Of a DNA stretch of 64,000 bases, positions 52,441 through 60,625 are shown in pieces. The stretch is from Clostridia bacterium (GTDB lineage Bacteria > Bacillota > Clostridia > Oscillospirales > Acutalibacteraceae): NCBI GenBank assembly GCA_017406805.1, contig JAFQXU010000032.1:20290-84289 (forward strand), read 5' to 3'. The notes below the pieces were generated by a model. That model saw only the letters and a list, made by a program, of their open reading frames with translations, searched no databases and was not told the DNA's origin. Positions within the stretch are counted from its first letter, which is position 1; each line of letters opens with the position of its first letter. Both the position numbers and the translations under genes were made by a program.

Positions 52441-53977
52441 TTAATTTTTCTATATCTATTATTTTTGCATTCCAGCCTTTGTAAAAATCGGGATCATGCG
52501 AAACCAAAATTATATTTCCCTCCCACTTTTTTAGTGCTTCTTTAAGTGCTTCTTTTGCTAAAACGTCCAGATGATTCGTAGGCTCATCTAAAATCAAAAA
52601 ATTACACGGCTTTAAAGTGAGCAAACATAGCTTAACTTTGGCTTGCTCTCCCCCGCTAAGGGAATTTACAGGCTGAGAAATATCTTTGGCTTTAATCCCG
52701 CACTGCGCCAGATGCATTCTTGCCTCTTTAACAGAAAGTTTTGGGTATGCTTCCATTATTATTTGAAGAGGTGTATCTTCCCCATATTCCCAATTTAAAT
52801 CCTGCTCAAAGTATCCTGTTTTTATATCCTCAAAAAACCACGAATATCCATTAATCGGCGGAATTTCTCCAACCAAGGTTTTTAAAAGTGTGGATTTTCC
52901 TATTCCGTTAAAACCTATTACAACTATTTTTTGACCGGTTAGAATTTCGTAGCTTAGCCTTGGGAGTAATTTTTTACCATTATAGCCAACTTCCAAATTT
53001 TTAATTGTAAGCGCTCTGCCTGAACCAATCGGACAATACGAAAAATTAAATTTTGGCTTTACTTCGTTTTTCGGTGGGGCCAGTTTTTCCATTTTATCAA
53101 GCTGTTTTTGGCGGCTTTTTGCTTGCTTAGCCGTAGAAGCCCTCGCTTTGTTTTTTGCTATGTACGTTTCCAGTTTGTCAATTTTCTGCTGCTGGGCTTT
53201 GTATTCACGCTCGTAGCTGATTTGATTTAATTTTTTGCTGCTTAAAAATTTAGAAAAATTACCGGTATATTTTTTGATATTTTCAAATTCAATATTGCAA
53301 ATGCAAGTTGTAATTTTATCTAAAAATTTATAATCGTGAGAAATAACCATAAAAGCGTTTTTGAAATTTTTTAAATAATCAGTTAGCCACTCAATATGGC
53401 TTTTATCAAGAAAATTGGTGGGCTCATCAAGCAGCAAAACATCAGGATTTTCAAGAAGAAGTTTAGCAAGTATGACTTTTGCCCTTTGCCCACCGCTTAA
53501 ATTTTTAAGTTTAGTATCCATTCCCAGTGCAGTAATTCCAAGGCCGTCGGAAACTTTTAAAACAGTGCTTTCTATTTCGTAAAAGCCCCTATTTACCAAA
53601 ACGCTTTGATAATCCGAAGCTTTGTTCATGGTTTCTTCGCTGCTGTCCTCAGCCATATTTTCATAAATTTTGTTTAGCTTGTTTTCGATTTCATAAAGGT
53701 CGTTAAATGCCGTTTTTAAATACTCAAAAATCGTGATATCTTTATCTATCTTTACATGCTGATCCAAATACCCGATTTTTATTCCTTTTTTAATTCGCAC
53801 CTCGCCTTTATCAGGAATTATTTCTCCGGCAATACTATTTAAAAGGGTCGTTTTTCCTGTTCCGTTATGCCCTACAATCCCCATATGTTCGCCCTTAAAA
53901 AGCTCAAAAGAGGCATTTTTATATAAAATTTTATCACCAAAAGAATGCGAAATATTTATCGCTTCAATAAGTCCCAT
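52430..53977 (-). CDS. ABC-F family ATPase
   Basis: 515 residues, two ABC domains in one chain and no membrane part. Walker A motifs GHNGTGKTT (36-44) and GFNGIGKST; signatures LSGGQ and LSGGE; Walker B VLLLDEPTNFLD and FLILDEPTNHLD. A charged linker (about 240-305) with KNKARASTAKQAKSRQ joins them. ABC-F proteins act on ribosomes as translation factors or antibiotic-protection proteins; the subtype cannot be told here. Just downstream of rdgB. Confidence 0.93.
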   Translation of the reverse strand: MGLIEAINISHSFGDKILYKNASFELFKGEHMGIVGHNGTGKTTLLNSIAGEIIPDKGEVRIKKGIKIGYLDQHVKIDKDITIFEYLKTAFNDLYEIENKLNKIYENMAEDSSEETMNKASDYQSVLVNRGFYEIESTVLKVSDGLGITALGMDTKLKNLSGGQRAKVILAKLLLENPDVLLLDEPTNFLDKSHIEWLTDYLKNFKNAFMVISHDYKFLDKITTCICNIEFENIKKYTGNFSKFLSSKKLNQISYEREYKAQQQKIDKLETYIAKNKARASTAKQAKSRQKQLDKMEKLAPPKNEVKPKFNFSYCPIGSGRALTIKNLEVGYNGKKLLPRLSYEILTGQKIVVIGFNGIGKSTLLKTLVGEIPPINGYSWFFEDIKTGYFEQDLNWEYGEDTPLQIIMEAYPKLSVKEARMHLAQCGIKAKDISQPVNSLSGGEQAKVKLCLLTLKPCNFLILDEPTNHLDVLAKEALKEALKKWEGNIILVSHDPDFYKGWNAKIIDIEKLKST

Positions 53978-53983
53978 TATTTT

Positions 53984-54586
53984 TTACTCCTTAAATTCGT
54001 TTTTAAAAAAATCCATAAATTTTTTAAGCGCAATTGACCTGTGATTTATCTCTACTATTTCTTCGTCTGAAAGTTCCGCTAAGGTTTTGTCGTACCCGTC
54101 CATTTTAAAGCACGGGCAATATCCAAAACCATTTTCTCCGCGCGGAGGATAAACAAATTCTCCATTTATTTTACCTTCAAATACTTTTTCTATGACTTCG
54201 CCGCCTTTTTCATATACAAACGCAACCGCAGTAGAAAAAGATATCCTTTTGCTACTTCCTTCCAGGCATTTTGAAATTATTTCAAAAGATTTTTCATACC
54301 CGCCACACGCTTCTGCAAATCTAGCAGTTACCAATCCGGGAAATCCATTTAAAAAGTCAATATTTAGCCCGGAATCGTCCGCCAAAGTGGGCAGACCCGT
54401 TATTTTAAATGTATGCCGAGCTTTTATAAGCGCATTTTCGGCATAAGTTTTTCCGTTTTCAATCGGCGAATTAATATCAAAATCTTTCATTCCCTTTATA
54501 TTTATATTTACATCATACTCCGAAAGAAAATTTTTTATTTGAAATATTTTGCCTTCATTTTCCGAAGCAACAACTAATTTATTCAT
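53984..54586 (-). CDS. rdgB: XTP/dITP pyrophosphatase (RdgB/HAM1)
   Basis: Removes non-canonical purine nucleotides. 200 residues. VVASENEGKIFQIKNFL at 4-20, TLADDSGLNIDFLNGFPGL with catalytic Asp, ENGFGYCPCF and NHRSIALKKF are family motifs. RBS AAGGAGAAA. First of a two-gene unit with the ABC-F gene 6 bp away. Confidence 0.95.
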   Translation of the reverse strand: MNKLVVASENEGKIFQIKNFLSEYDVNINIKGMKDFDINSPIENGKTYAENALIKARHTFKITGLPTLADDSGLNIDFLNGFPGLVTARFAEACGGYEKSFEIISKCLEGSSKRISFSTAVAFVYEKGGEVIEKVFEGKINGEFVYPPRGENGFGYCPCFKMDGYDKTLAELSDEEIVEINHRSIALKKFMDFFKNEFKE

Positions 54587-54626
54587 AAAATTTCTCCTTT
54601 ATTTTTTGTTTTTTTAAAATAAAAAA

Positions 54627-54648
54627 GCCACTTGATTCCTCAAGTAGC
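54627..54648 (-). terminator. Terminator of tRNA-fMet
   Basis: GCCACTTGA (54627-54635) pairs with TCAAGTAGC (54640-54648), followed by TTTTTTATTTT on the minus strand. Confidence 0.8.
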
Positions 54649-54656
54649 CGCTATTT

Positions 54657-54733
<77 letters not shown>

Positions 54734-54754
54734 ATATTATTTACTTCCAAAATT

Positions 54755-54783
54755 ATTTTACTATATATTTTTATATTTGTCAA
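54755..54783 (-). promoter_or_regulatory. Promoter of tRNA-fMet
   Basis: TTGACA (54778-54783), 17-nt spacer, TAAAAT (54755-54760) on the minus strand. Confidence 0.8.
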
Positions 54784-54876
54784 CATAAAAATATGATAAT
54801 TTTTTTATTTAATTTACTACACATAAAACTCTAGTATTATTTTAAAAATATGATACAATAAAAAATGCCGATTTAA

Positions 54877-54915
54877 ATTTATTTCAAACTATAAATTAAC
54901 CGGTTTGAAATAAAT
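54877..54915. repeat. 13-bp inverted repeat, 13-nt loop
   Basis: ATTTATTTCAAAC (54877-54889) and GTTTGAAATAAAT (54903-54915) are exact reverse complements. No T-run follows on either side, so a protein-binding site or RNA hairpin is likelier than a terminator. Confidence 0.65.
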
Positions 54916-55202
54916 CAATTCTTAAAATAGAAAAAACTACATAATATTTTTAAAATTGGTTTTGCATAGTAATATGTTTTACAATCATCTTATTGTATAA
55001 TTTATTGCCAAATTTGCAGTCACAATTTAAAAAACTAATAAAAGTATTTGTTATTTTTTTCTATTTGGTTTAAAATAGGTATAGGTTAAAAACAGTTATA
55101 CCAGCATTAAGAAAATATTTTTCAACACTGTGAGTATATCTGTGAATTAATTTATACTTATGAATTATTTAATTTATTTTTTATTAAGGAGTGTTTTATA
55201 TC

Positions 55203-55925
55203 GTGGAAAAAACAGAATCCGGTCTCATTTACATTGTAGATGACGAACCAAACATCAGAAAACTTGCTTCTTTGGCACTTAAGGAGCATGGGTTTGAAAC
55301 CCAAGAATTTGCAGGAGGAGATGAACTTCTTAAAGCTGTTCAACGCAGATTACCGGACGTAATTATTTTAGACTGGGTTATGCCTGCACCGGACGGACTA
55401 AGCGTTTGCGGAAGACTTAAACTTGGGAAAGAAACAAGAACTATACCGATAATACTCTTAACAGCAAGAAATGACGAGGTTGACTGCGTACTCGGCCTTG
55501 AAATGGGTGCCGACGACTATGTAACAAAGCCATTTAGCTTAAAAGAACTCTGCGCCAGAGTAAAAGCTTTAATCCGCAGAAAAGAATATTCTAACATAAC
55601 CAATCCAAGCAACGAAATTATCACTTGCGGTGAAATCACAGTAAATCTTGCCAGAAGAACTGTTTCTAAAAATGGCAAACCAATTGACCTTACAATGAAA
55701 GAATTTGATCTTTTGACATCTCTTATGCTCAGCAAAGGCAGAGTTTTAAACAGAGACCAACTCATGGAAAAAGTTTGGGACGTAGAATTCTGCGGCGATG
55801 CCAGAACAGTTGACGTTCATATAAGATATTTACGTCAAAAAATTGAAGACGAATCCGAAAACCCAAAATATATTTTAACTGTAAGAGGTGTGGGATACAG
55901 ATTCGCTTCGGAAGATGAGCTTTAA
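55203..55925 (+). CDS. OmpR/PhoB-type response regulator
   Basis: 240 residues from a GTG start, 11 bases after AAGGAG; a GTG at 55191 lies on the ribosome site. Receiver domain with acidic pair in YIVDDEPNI, phospho-acceptor Asp57 in IILDWVMP, LLTAR and Lys in VTKPFS. C-terminal winged helix with GRVLNRDQLMEKVW and VRGVGYRF. DWVMPAPDG replaces the usual DIMLPGMDG. Followed after about 50 bp by a soluble histidine kinase, its likely partner. Confidence 0.92.
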   Translation: MEKTESGLIYIVDDEPNIRKLASLALKEHGFETQEFAGGDELLKAVQRRLPDVIILDWVMPAPDGLSVCGRLKLGKETRTIPIILLTARNDEVDCVLGLEMGADDYVTKPFSLKELCARVKALIRRKEYSNITNPSNEIITCGEITVNLARRTVSKNGKPIDLTMKEFDLLTSLMLSKGRVLNRDQLMEKVWDVEFCGDARTVDVHIRYLRQKIEDESENPKYILTVRGVGYRFASEDEL

Positions 55926-55974
55926 TATCAATTTCAAATAAAAGAGGTGAACTCGGCAAGGCATTTTTACGGCT

Positions 55975-56694
55975 TTGCAAGCTAATATGCAAATTAATAT
56001 GAATGATAATATAAACGAAAAAAGCAATATAAGGGAAATCGTTCATGATTTAAAACTACCCATAACTTCTATTATGGGGTTTACGGAACTGCTTAAAAAA
56101 GGCTCTTATGACGAAAAAAGCAAAGATGAATTTTTTGATATCATAACTTCAGAATCTCAAAGACTTTTAAAACTCATAGACGAAATTTTAAAGCATCCCG
56201 AAATTAACGAAGAAGAAAACCAAAACAAATGCAACATAACCATCCAAGTTAATAAGTATGCCAAAGCCATGTCACCTCTTGCGTCAAAGAAAAATATAGA
56301 CATTTCTTTAAATATTAACTCCAACAATATTTATGTTTCCATTCCGGAAAATAAAATCTCCAGAATACTTACAAACATAATTGAAAACGCAATTAAGTAC
56401 AATAAAGAAAGAGGAAAAATCTTTATTGATGTAACTGAAAATGAAGACAGGGTTAATATTATAATCAAAGACACCGGAATCGGCATTGCACAGCACGAAC
56501 TGGACAAAATCTTTCTTAAAAATTACCGTTCGGAAGCTTGCAAAGAATTAAATATTTCGGGTTCCGGGCTTGGACTTTCAATTGCAAAAAAATTTGCCGA
56601 AGATTACGGCGGAACAATAAAAGTTACCAGCAAATTAGGGCTGGGGACGGAGTTCACCGTTTCTTTTCCAAAAATGAAAATGGACGAAAAATAG
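55975..56694 (+). CDS. Soluble sensor histidine kinase without sensor domain
   Basis: About 239 residues. Start uncertain: a TTG at 55975 and ATGs at 55987 and 55999 are in frame and none has a good ribosome site. Only the kinase core is present: H-box REIVHDLKLPITSIMGF with His24 (TTG numbering), N-box NIIENAIKYN, DTGIGIA and GSGLGLSIAKKF. No membrane helix or PAS/GAF domain, so the signal must come from an interacting protein. Probable partner of the preceding regulator. Confidence 0.88.
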   Translation: MQANMQINMNDNINEKSNIREIVHDLKLPITSIMGFTELLKKGSYDEKSKDEFFDIITSESQRLLKLIDEILKHPEINEEENQNKCNITIQVNKYAKAMSPLASKKNIDISLNINSNNIYVSIPENKISRILTNIIENAIKYNKERGKIFIDVTENEDRVNIIIKDTGIGIAQHELDKIFLKNYRSEACKELNISGSGLGLSIAKKFAEDYGGTIKVTSKLGLGTEFTVSFPKMKMDEK

Positions 56695-56720
56695 CTTAAT
56701 AATCAAAGGGAGGATTAAGT

Positions 56721-56742
56721 GGTTAAATAATATTATTTAACC
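56721..56742. repeat. Perfect 22-bp palindrome before the beta-helix gene
   Basis: GGTTAAATAAT and ATTATTTAACC (56721-56742) are exact reverse complements, located between a GGGAGG ribosome site (56708-56713) and the ATG at 56752. Confidence 0.65.
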
Positions 56743-56751
56743 ATATTTTTT

Positions 56752-57423
56752 ATGGATAAAAAATTAAACCATTCTAATTTTTTGGATTTGTCCCAAAGCA
56801 TTTCCAAAGAAATTTTTAAAAATTGTAAGTTCCCGTGGGAAGCAATCCCATTAATAAAAGAATTCGTAATAAATTTGGGAAAATCACTGCCAAAAGAAAA
56901 TTTTGAAGAAATAAAAGAAAATGTGTGGGTATCTAAAAACAACGTAAAAATTTACCCCTCGGCGCACATAGATGGCCCGGCAATAATAGACGAAAACGCA
57001 GAAATACGCCACTGCGCCTTTATAAGAGGAAGCGTAATTATTGGAAAAAACTGCGTTGTGGGGAATTCCACAGAATTAAAAAACGTTATTTTATTTAATA
57101 ATGTTCAAGTCCCTCATTTTAATTATGTTGGAGATTCAATTTTGGGGTATAAATCACATCTTGGAGCGGGTGCCATTACCTCTAATGTAAAATCAGACCG
57201 CTCTTTGGTAACAATTAAGCATAGCGGCGCTAAAATAGAAACAAATTTAAAAAAATTTGGAGCAATTCTTGGAGATTACGTTGAAGTGGGATGCAATGCA
57301 GTGCTTAACCCAGGAACAATAATCGGCAGAAATTCATCGATCTACCCTACAACGATGATAAGAGGCATTATAGAAGAAAACACCATAGTTAAAAACACCG
57401 GCGAAAAAGTGAAAAAAATATAA
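56752..57423 (+). CDS. Left-handed beta-helix acyltransferase-like protein (GlmU C-terminal type)
   Basis: 223 residues. A helical N-terminal part (1-55) precedes hexapeptide repeats (about 58-215). VPHFNYVGDSILGYKSHLGAG at 120-140 and AITSN at 141-145 match the GlmU acetyltransferase block, with His122 at the position of the catalytic His and Tyr125 nearby. It could acetylate glucosamine-1-phosphate and so complete the short GlmU at 20570, or be one of the uncharacterised UDP-GlcNAc-pyrophosphorylase-related proteins of Firmicutes. No ribosome site is at normal spacing; the palindrome at 56721 lies between. Confidence 0.82.
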   Translation: MDKKLNHSNFLDLSQSISKEIFKNCKFPWEAIPLIKEFVINLGKSLPKENFEEIKENVWVSKNNVKIYPSAHIDGPAIIDENAEIRHCAFIRGSVIIGKNCVVGNSTELKNVILFNNVQVPHFNYVGDSILGYKSHLGAGAITSNVKSDRSLVTIKHSGAKIETNLKKFGAILGDYVEVGCNAVLNPGTIIGRNSSIYPTTMIRGIIEENTIVKNTGEKVKKI

Positions 57424-57429
57424 AAAATA

Positions 57430-57452
57430 CGGCAAGGATTTTTTCCTTGCCG
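57430..57452. terminator. Bidirectional terminator, copy A
   Basis: CGGCAAGG (57430-57437) pairs with CCTTGCCG (57445-57452), between the beta-helix gene and peptide gene A. Confidence 0.85.
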
Positions 57453-57460
57453 CTTTTGAA

Positions 57461-57685
57461 CTATTGTTTTTTAAATAAATTTGCAGTTTCTCGAATAACT
57501 TTGTCATATAAATTATCGCCGTGGTTGCTTTCTTTATAAACATCGTTGGCAAATTTTCCTATAAATATAGCACTTGCTATTAAAGTAGCAACTAATAATA
57601 GTTTGTTTACTATTTTTACAGCATCGCCACCTCCGGAAATAAGTTCAAGCTCTTCATTTGATAATGCTTTAATGTTTTCGCTCAT
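57461..57685 (-). CDS. Double-glycine leader peptide A (bacteriocin-like precursor)
   Basis: 74 residues. Leader MSENIKALSNEELELISGG matches the double-glycine pattern (L-S-N-E-E-L-x-x-I-S-G-G), cut after Gly19 by peptidase-containing ABC transporters in known systems. The core of about 55 residues has a long hydrophobic stretch (KLLLVATLIASAIFIGKF) and a charged end. RBS GGGAGTG and a perfect promoter (57720-57748). No transporter or immunity gene adjoins it. A class II bacteriocin or pheromone-like peptide is the best guess. Confidence 0.85.
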   Translation of the reverse strand: MSENIKALSNEELELISGGGDAVKIVNKLLLVATLIASAIFIGKFANDVYKESNHGDNLYDKVIRETANLFKKQ

Positions 57686-57719
57686 TATATAAACACTCCC
57701 TTCTTTGTATTGTAACTTA

Positions 57720-57748
57720 ATTATAACATAAAGAAAATTGCTTGTCAA
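57720..57748 (-). promoter_or_regulatory. Promoter of peptide gene A
   Basis: TTGACA (57743-57748), 17-nt spacer, TATAAT (57720-57725) on the minus strand; same layout as copy B. Confidence 0.85.
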
Positions 57749-57753
57749 TATTT

Positions 57754-57888
57754 TTATGATTTTTTTACACCAATTAAGACTCTTGTTATTTCGTTTATGT
57801 CTTTTGCGCTTTTTATTCTCTCCATGCCATGCATTTTCATTATTTTCTTTACGTCTTCAACCTGACCCGCACCTATTTCAAAAGCCAT
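57754..57888 (-). pseudogene. 3' fragment of prmC left by tandem duplication
   Basis: 44 codons, MAFEIGAGQVEDVKKIMKM to LIGVKKS, closely matching the C-terminus of the intact PrmC at 58313 (MAFEIGAGQAEDVKK...). The rest of the gene is missing upstream; similarity fades after about 57911. It begins with an ATG by chance (Met is internal in PrmC), has no ribosome site, and cannot make a functional enzyme. Confidence 0.88.
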
Positions 57889-57960
57889 TAACTTTTAATT
57901 TTTGAATCTTTTATATACTGAAAAACACCAGCAAAAAAGTGAAAAAATATAAAAAAATCA

Positions 57961-57983
57961 CGGCAAGGATTTTTTCCTTGCCG
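57961..57983. terminator. Bidirectional terminator, copy B
   Basis: CGGCAAGG (57961-57968) pairs with CCTTGCCG (57976-57983); the duplicate of the hairpin at 57430. It ends peptide gene B. Confidence 0.85.
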
Positions 57984-58046
57984 GTTTTTAAAATTAAATA
58001 ATAAACTATTTTGACCTTTGTTTTTTAATACATGCTTTATTTATGA

Positions 58047-58244
58047 TTATAACTTATTCTTATTAAAAATATCATAAATACCTTTTCCAAATAGGCTTAA
58101 AAATGCAAGGCCACCAAAAACACCAGCTACCTCTACTATTCTCCATGTTACTTTAGCAACTTTTTTAACGACTTCACCTGCAGTCACTCCACCGGAAATA
58201 GCTTCAAGCTCTTCATTTGATAATGCTTGAATGTTTGCGTTCAT
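58047..58244 (-). CDS. Double-glycine leader peptide B (bacteriocin-like precursor)
   Basis: 65 residues. Leader MNANIQALSNEELEAISGG differs from peptide A at only a few positions, but the 46-residue core is very different (VTAGEVVKKVAKVTWRIVEV, then AGVFGGLAFLSLFGKGIYDI), with a GxxG-type hydrophobic helix typical of class II bacteriocins. RBS AAGGAGTG and perfect promoter (58279-58307). The promoter -35 lies 6 bp past the prmC stop. Could form a two-peptide system with A. Confidence 0.85.
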   Translation of the reverse strand: MNANIQALSNEELEAISGGVTAGEVVKKVAKVTWRIVEVAGVFGGLAFLSLFGKGIYDIFNKNKL

Positions 58245-58278
58245 TATATAAACACTCCTTTCTTTGTATTGTAACTTA

Positions 58279-58307
58279 ATTATAACATACTAGAAATTTT
58301 TTGTCAA
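58279..58307 (-). promoter_or_regulatory. Promoter of peptide gene B
   Basis: TTGACA (58302-58307), 17-nt spacer, TATAAT (58279-58284) on the minus strand, directly behind the prmC stop codon. Confidence 0.85.
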
Positions 58308-58312
58308 CATTT

Positions 58313-59167
58313 TTATTGCTGTTTTTTTACGCCAATTAAAACTCTTGTTATTTCATTTATATCTTTGAAGCTTTTTATTTCATCAAAGCCATTCATTTTC
58401 ATTATTTTTTTTACGTCTTCAGCCTGACCAGCGCCAATTTCAAAAGCCATTATCCCGCCGCGTTTTAATTTAGAAATCCAAAATTTGCATATTTTTTTAT
58501 AAAAATCAAGCCCGTCTTCCCCACCGCTAAGCGCTAAGATTGGCTCTTTTTTTACTTCTTCTTCCAAACCTTCAATTTCTGAATTTTTTACATACGGCGG
58601 ATTAGAAACCACTGCATCTAAACTTTCGTCATCAAATTTCTTGTAAATTTCAAAAACATCAGCGTTAATAGGCAAAACGCCGCTTCTATTATCTTTAATA
58701 TTTTCATTCAAATATTTAAATGCCTTTTCAGAAATCTCCACCGCGTAAATTTTAGGACTATTATTTAATTTTTTATCAAGCAAAATTGCAACACACCCAC
58801 TACCACTGCATAAATCGGCAATATATGGGCTGTTTTTTTTACTTAAAATTTTAGTACTTTCTTCCACAAGCACAGACGTATCTTCCCTTGGAATTAATAC
58901 CCCTTCGCCAACTTTAAATTTCAGGCCCATAAATTCCCAAGACCCTAAAATATACTGAAGTGGTATGTTTTTTTCTCTTTTAGAAATTATTTCTTTTACC
59001 TTTTCGTATGCTCCGTTTTCTATGGCTCCCCCACCATTTACCAAAAGCGAAACCCTATTCATTTTAAAGTAATGCTCAAATATAATGCCGGCCTCCGTAC
59101 GGAAGTCAGCTTTTTTGATTTTCTTTAAATTTTCTTTTGTAAATTCATAAAGTTCATGCCATGTCAT
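58313..59167 (-). CDS. prmC: Release factor glutamine N5-methyltransferase
   Basis: Methylates the Gln of the GGQ motif in RF1 and RF2 (RF2 is at 2809). 284 residues. N-terminal helical domain, LGSWEFMGLKF and VLIPREDTSVLVE, SAM motif ADLCSGSGCVAI, catalytic NPPY in VVSNPPYVKNSE. Its start overlaps the histidine kinase stop by 14 nt, making it the last gene of the lipoprotein-regulator-kinase operon. Its 3' end was duplicated (57754-57888). Confidence 0.95.
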   Translation of the reverse strand: MTWHELYEFTKENLKKIKKADFRTEAGIIFEHYFKMNRVSLLVNGGGAIENGAYEKVKEIISKREKNIPLQYILGSWEFMGLKFKVGEGVLIPREDTSVLVEESTKILSKKNSPYIADLCSGSGCVAILLDKKLNNSPKIYAVEISEKAFKYLNENIKDNRSGVLPINADVFEIYKKFDDESLDAVVSNPPYVKNSEIEGLEEEVKKEPILALSGGEDGLDFYKKICKFWISKLKRGGIMAFEIGAGQAEDVKKIMKMNGFDEIKSFKDINEITRVLIGVKKQQ

Positions 59168-60608
59168 TTTCCGGTTGCTCCTTTGCGGGTTCTTCCCTTT
59201 TTTCGTCTTTTGCTATCGGGAAATTTACGGTAACGGTAGTACCAAAGCCTTCTTCGCTGATAATATTAAGCTTTCCGCCATGAAGAACTACAATCTCATC
59301 AACAATAGCTAAACCTATTCCCGAACCACGTTTAAGGTAGTTGGCTTTATAAAATTTTTTGGTAATATTCGGCAAATGCTCCGCCGGAATGCCGCAACCG
59401 TTATCTGTAACGCTAACATAAACATTTCCGCCCTTTGTCCCAACGTTTACGCTAACGCCGCCACCCTCAGACGTATATTTTAATGCGTTATCTATTATGT
59501 TAATAAATACCTGTCTTAACCTGTTTTTATCTCCGATTACCGCAGGAATACTTTTTGGTTCATTATAAATTAGGGCCTTTTTTTCCTCTTTGGCACGTTC
59601 TTTAAACATATAAACTGCTTCACCAAGCTCGGCCAAAATATCAATTTTTTCTTTTATTAATTTAATTCTTTTTTCTTTAATGCTTGAAAAATCTAAAAGC
59701 CCTTCGACTATCCAAGAAAGTCGGCCGGATTCTTTTACGATTGTATCAAGGCCTCGTTTCATGGTTTCTTCGTCCGAATCGCACATCTGCATTGTTTCCG
59801 CCCAACCTTTTATTGCAGTAAGCGGCGTTCTGAGTTCGTGCGAAACTGAAGATATAAACTCATTTTTTAATTTTTCCGAAGTGTCCAATTCTTCTGCCAT
59901 GTAATTTATTGTGTCGCTAAGTTCGCCGATTTCGTCGTCGTACTTTTTATCTATTTTAATATGAAAATCTCCCTCTGCGATTTTTTTTGCTTTGCCGCAA
60001 ATTTCGCTGACCGGCCGAACTATTGACTTAATAAAATACATCCCCGAAACAACCATAAAAAATATTATAATTATCTCTAAAACGAGTATCATAATTGTGC
60101 TTAAAATCACACGATAATTCGCTTCTTCCAGCGAAACCACATACCGCACGGCGCCCAAAAAACGATGTGAACCATCATAAATATACCTTGTAACAGCCAT
60201 TAATCTTTCGCCTTGGTGAGATTTCCCCTCCCAAGTGCCAACACCGTCTTTATTTTCTTTGGCTTTGTCATAGTCCGGCATAATTTCGCGCATTTCAGGC
60301 AAAAAACCCGACGACGTAACCGCCACATTATTATCCTCATCAAAAATCATAATTTCCATGATTTTATTATCGGAAAAATTTTCAACATAAACTTTGGCGA
60401 CATCAACGAAGTCTGAATTTTTCTTAAGTGTACGCCCTCTTAAAATTTCGTAAAGCTCATTTGTTCTTCCGCGTATTGTTTGCTGAATACCGCTGTAAAA
60501 ATAGCCCCTTACAACCATGGAAAAAATTATAACAAGTATTGTAAATATAGAAATCGTAAAACCCAAACTATTAATTATCCAGCGCTTTTTTATGCCTTTT
60601 ATAATCAT
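59154..60608 (-). CDS. Membrane sensor histidine kinase with HAMP domain
   Basis: 484 residues. Transmembrane helices at about 11-33 and 167-190 enclose an extracellular sensor of about 130 residues; HAMP about 190-243; H-box SSVSHELRTPLTAIKGW with His257; N-box NIIDNALKY, DNGCGIP and GSGIGLAIVDEI. Pairs with the regulator at 60626, 17 bp upstream. The charged tail (KDEKREEPAKEQPE) overlaps prmC. Confidence 0.95.
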   Translation of the reverse strand: MIIKGIKKRWIINSLGFTISIFTILVIIFSMVVRGYFYSGIQQTIRGRTNELYEILRGRTLKKNSDFVDVAKVYVENFSDNKIMEIMIFDEDNNVAVTSSGFLPEMREIMPDYDKAKENKDGVGTWEGKSHQGERLMAVTRYIYDGSHRFLGAVRYVVSLEEANYRVILSTIMILVLEIIIIFFMVVSGMYFIKSIVRPVSEICGKAKKIAEGDFHIKIDKKYDDEIGELSDTINYMAEELDTSEKLKNEFISSVSHELRTPLTAIKGWAETMQMCDSDEETMKRGLDTIVKESGRLSWIVEGLLDFSSIKEKRIKLIKEKIDILAELGEAVYMFKERAKEEKKALIYNEPKSIPAVIGDKNRLRQVFINIIDNALKYTSEGGGVSVNVGTKGGNVYVSVTDNGCGIPAEHLPNITKKFYKANYLKRGSGIGLAIVDEIVVLHGGKLNIISEEGFGTTVTVNFPIAKDEKREEPAKEQPENDMA

Positions 60609-60625
60609 TAATTATCCCTTTCAAC

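Larger units (their letters stand above)
54734..55202. other. 469-bp AT-rich region between tRNA-fMet and the response regulator
   Basis: No gene seen. The first 50 bp hold the tRNA promoter. A 13-bp inverted repeat is at 54877-54915. A TATAAT at 54996-55001 without a clear -35 might serve the response regulator, whose AAGGAG ribosome site is at about 55186-55191. Confidence 0.5.
57390..57911. repeat. Tandem duplication, copy A
   Basis: Runs from the last codons of the beta-helix gene through its terminator, peptide gene A, its promoter and a 44-codon 3' fragment of prmC. Copy B (57922-58455) has the same parts in the same order, displaced by 531-559 bp. The boundaries are approximate. Confidence 0.85.
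57922..58455. repeat. Tandem duplication, copy B
   Basis: Starts with a frameshifted remnant of the beta-helix gene's last codons (57922-57952, AAAAACACCAGC...), then terminator, peptide gene B, promoter and the real prmC 3' end. The two copies have diverged by substitutions and indels, most of all in the peptide cores. Confidence 0.85.
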
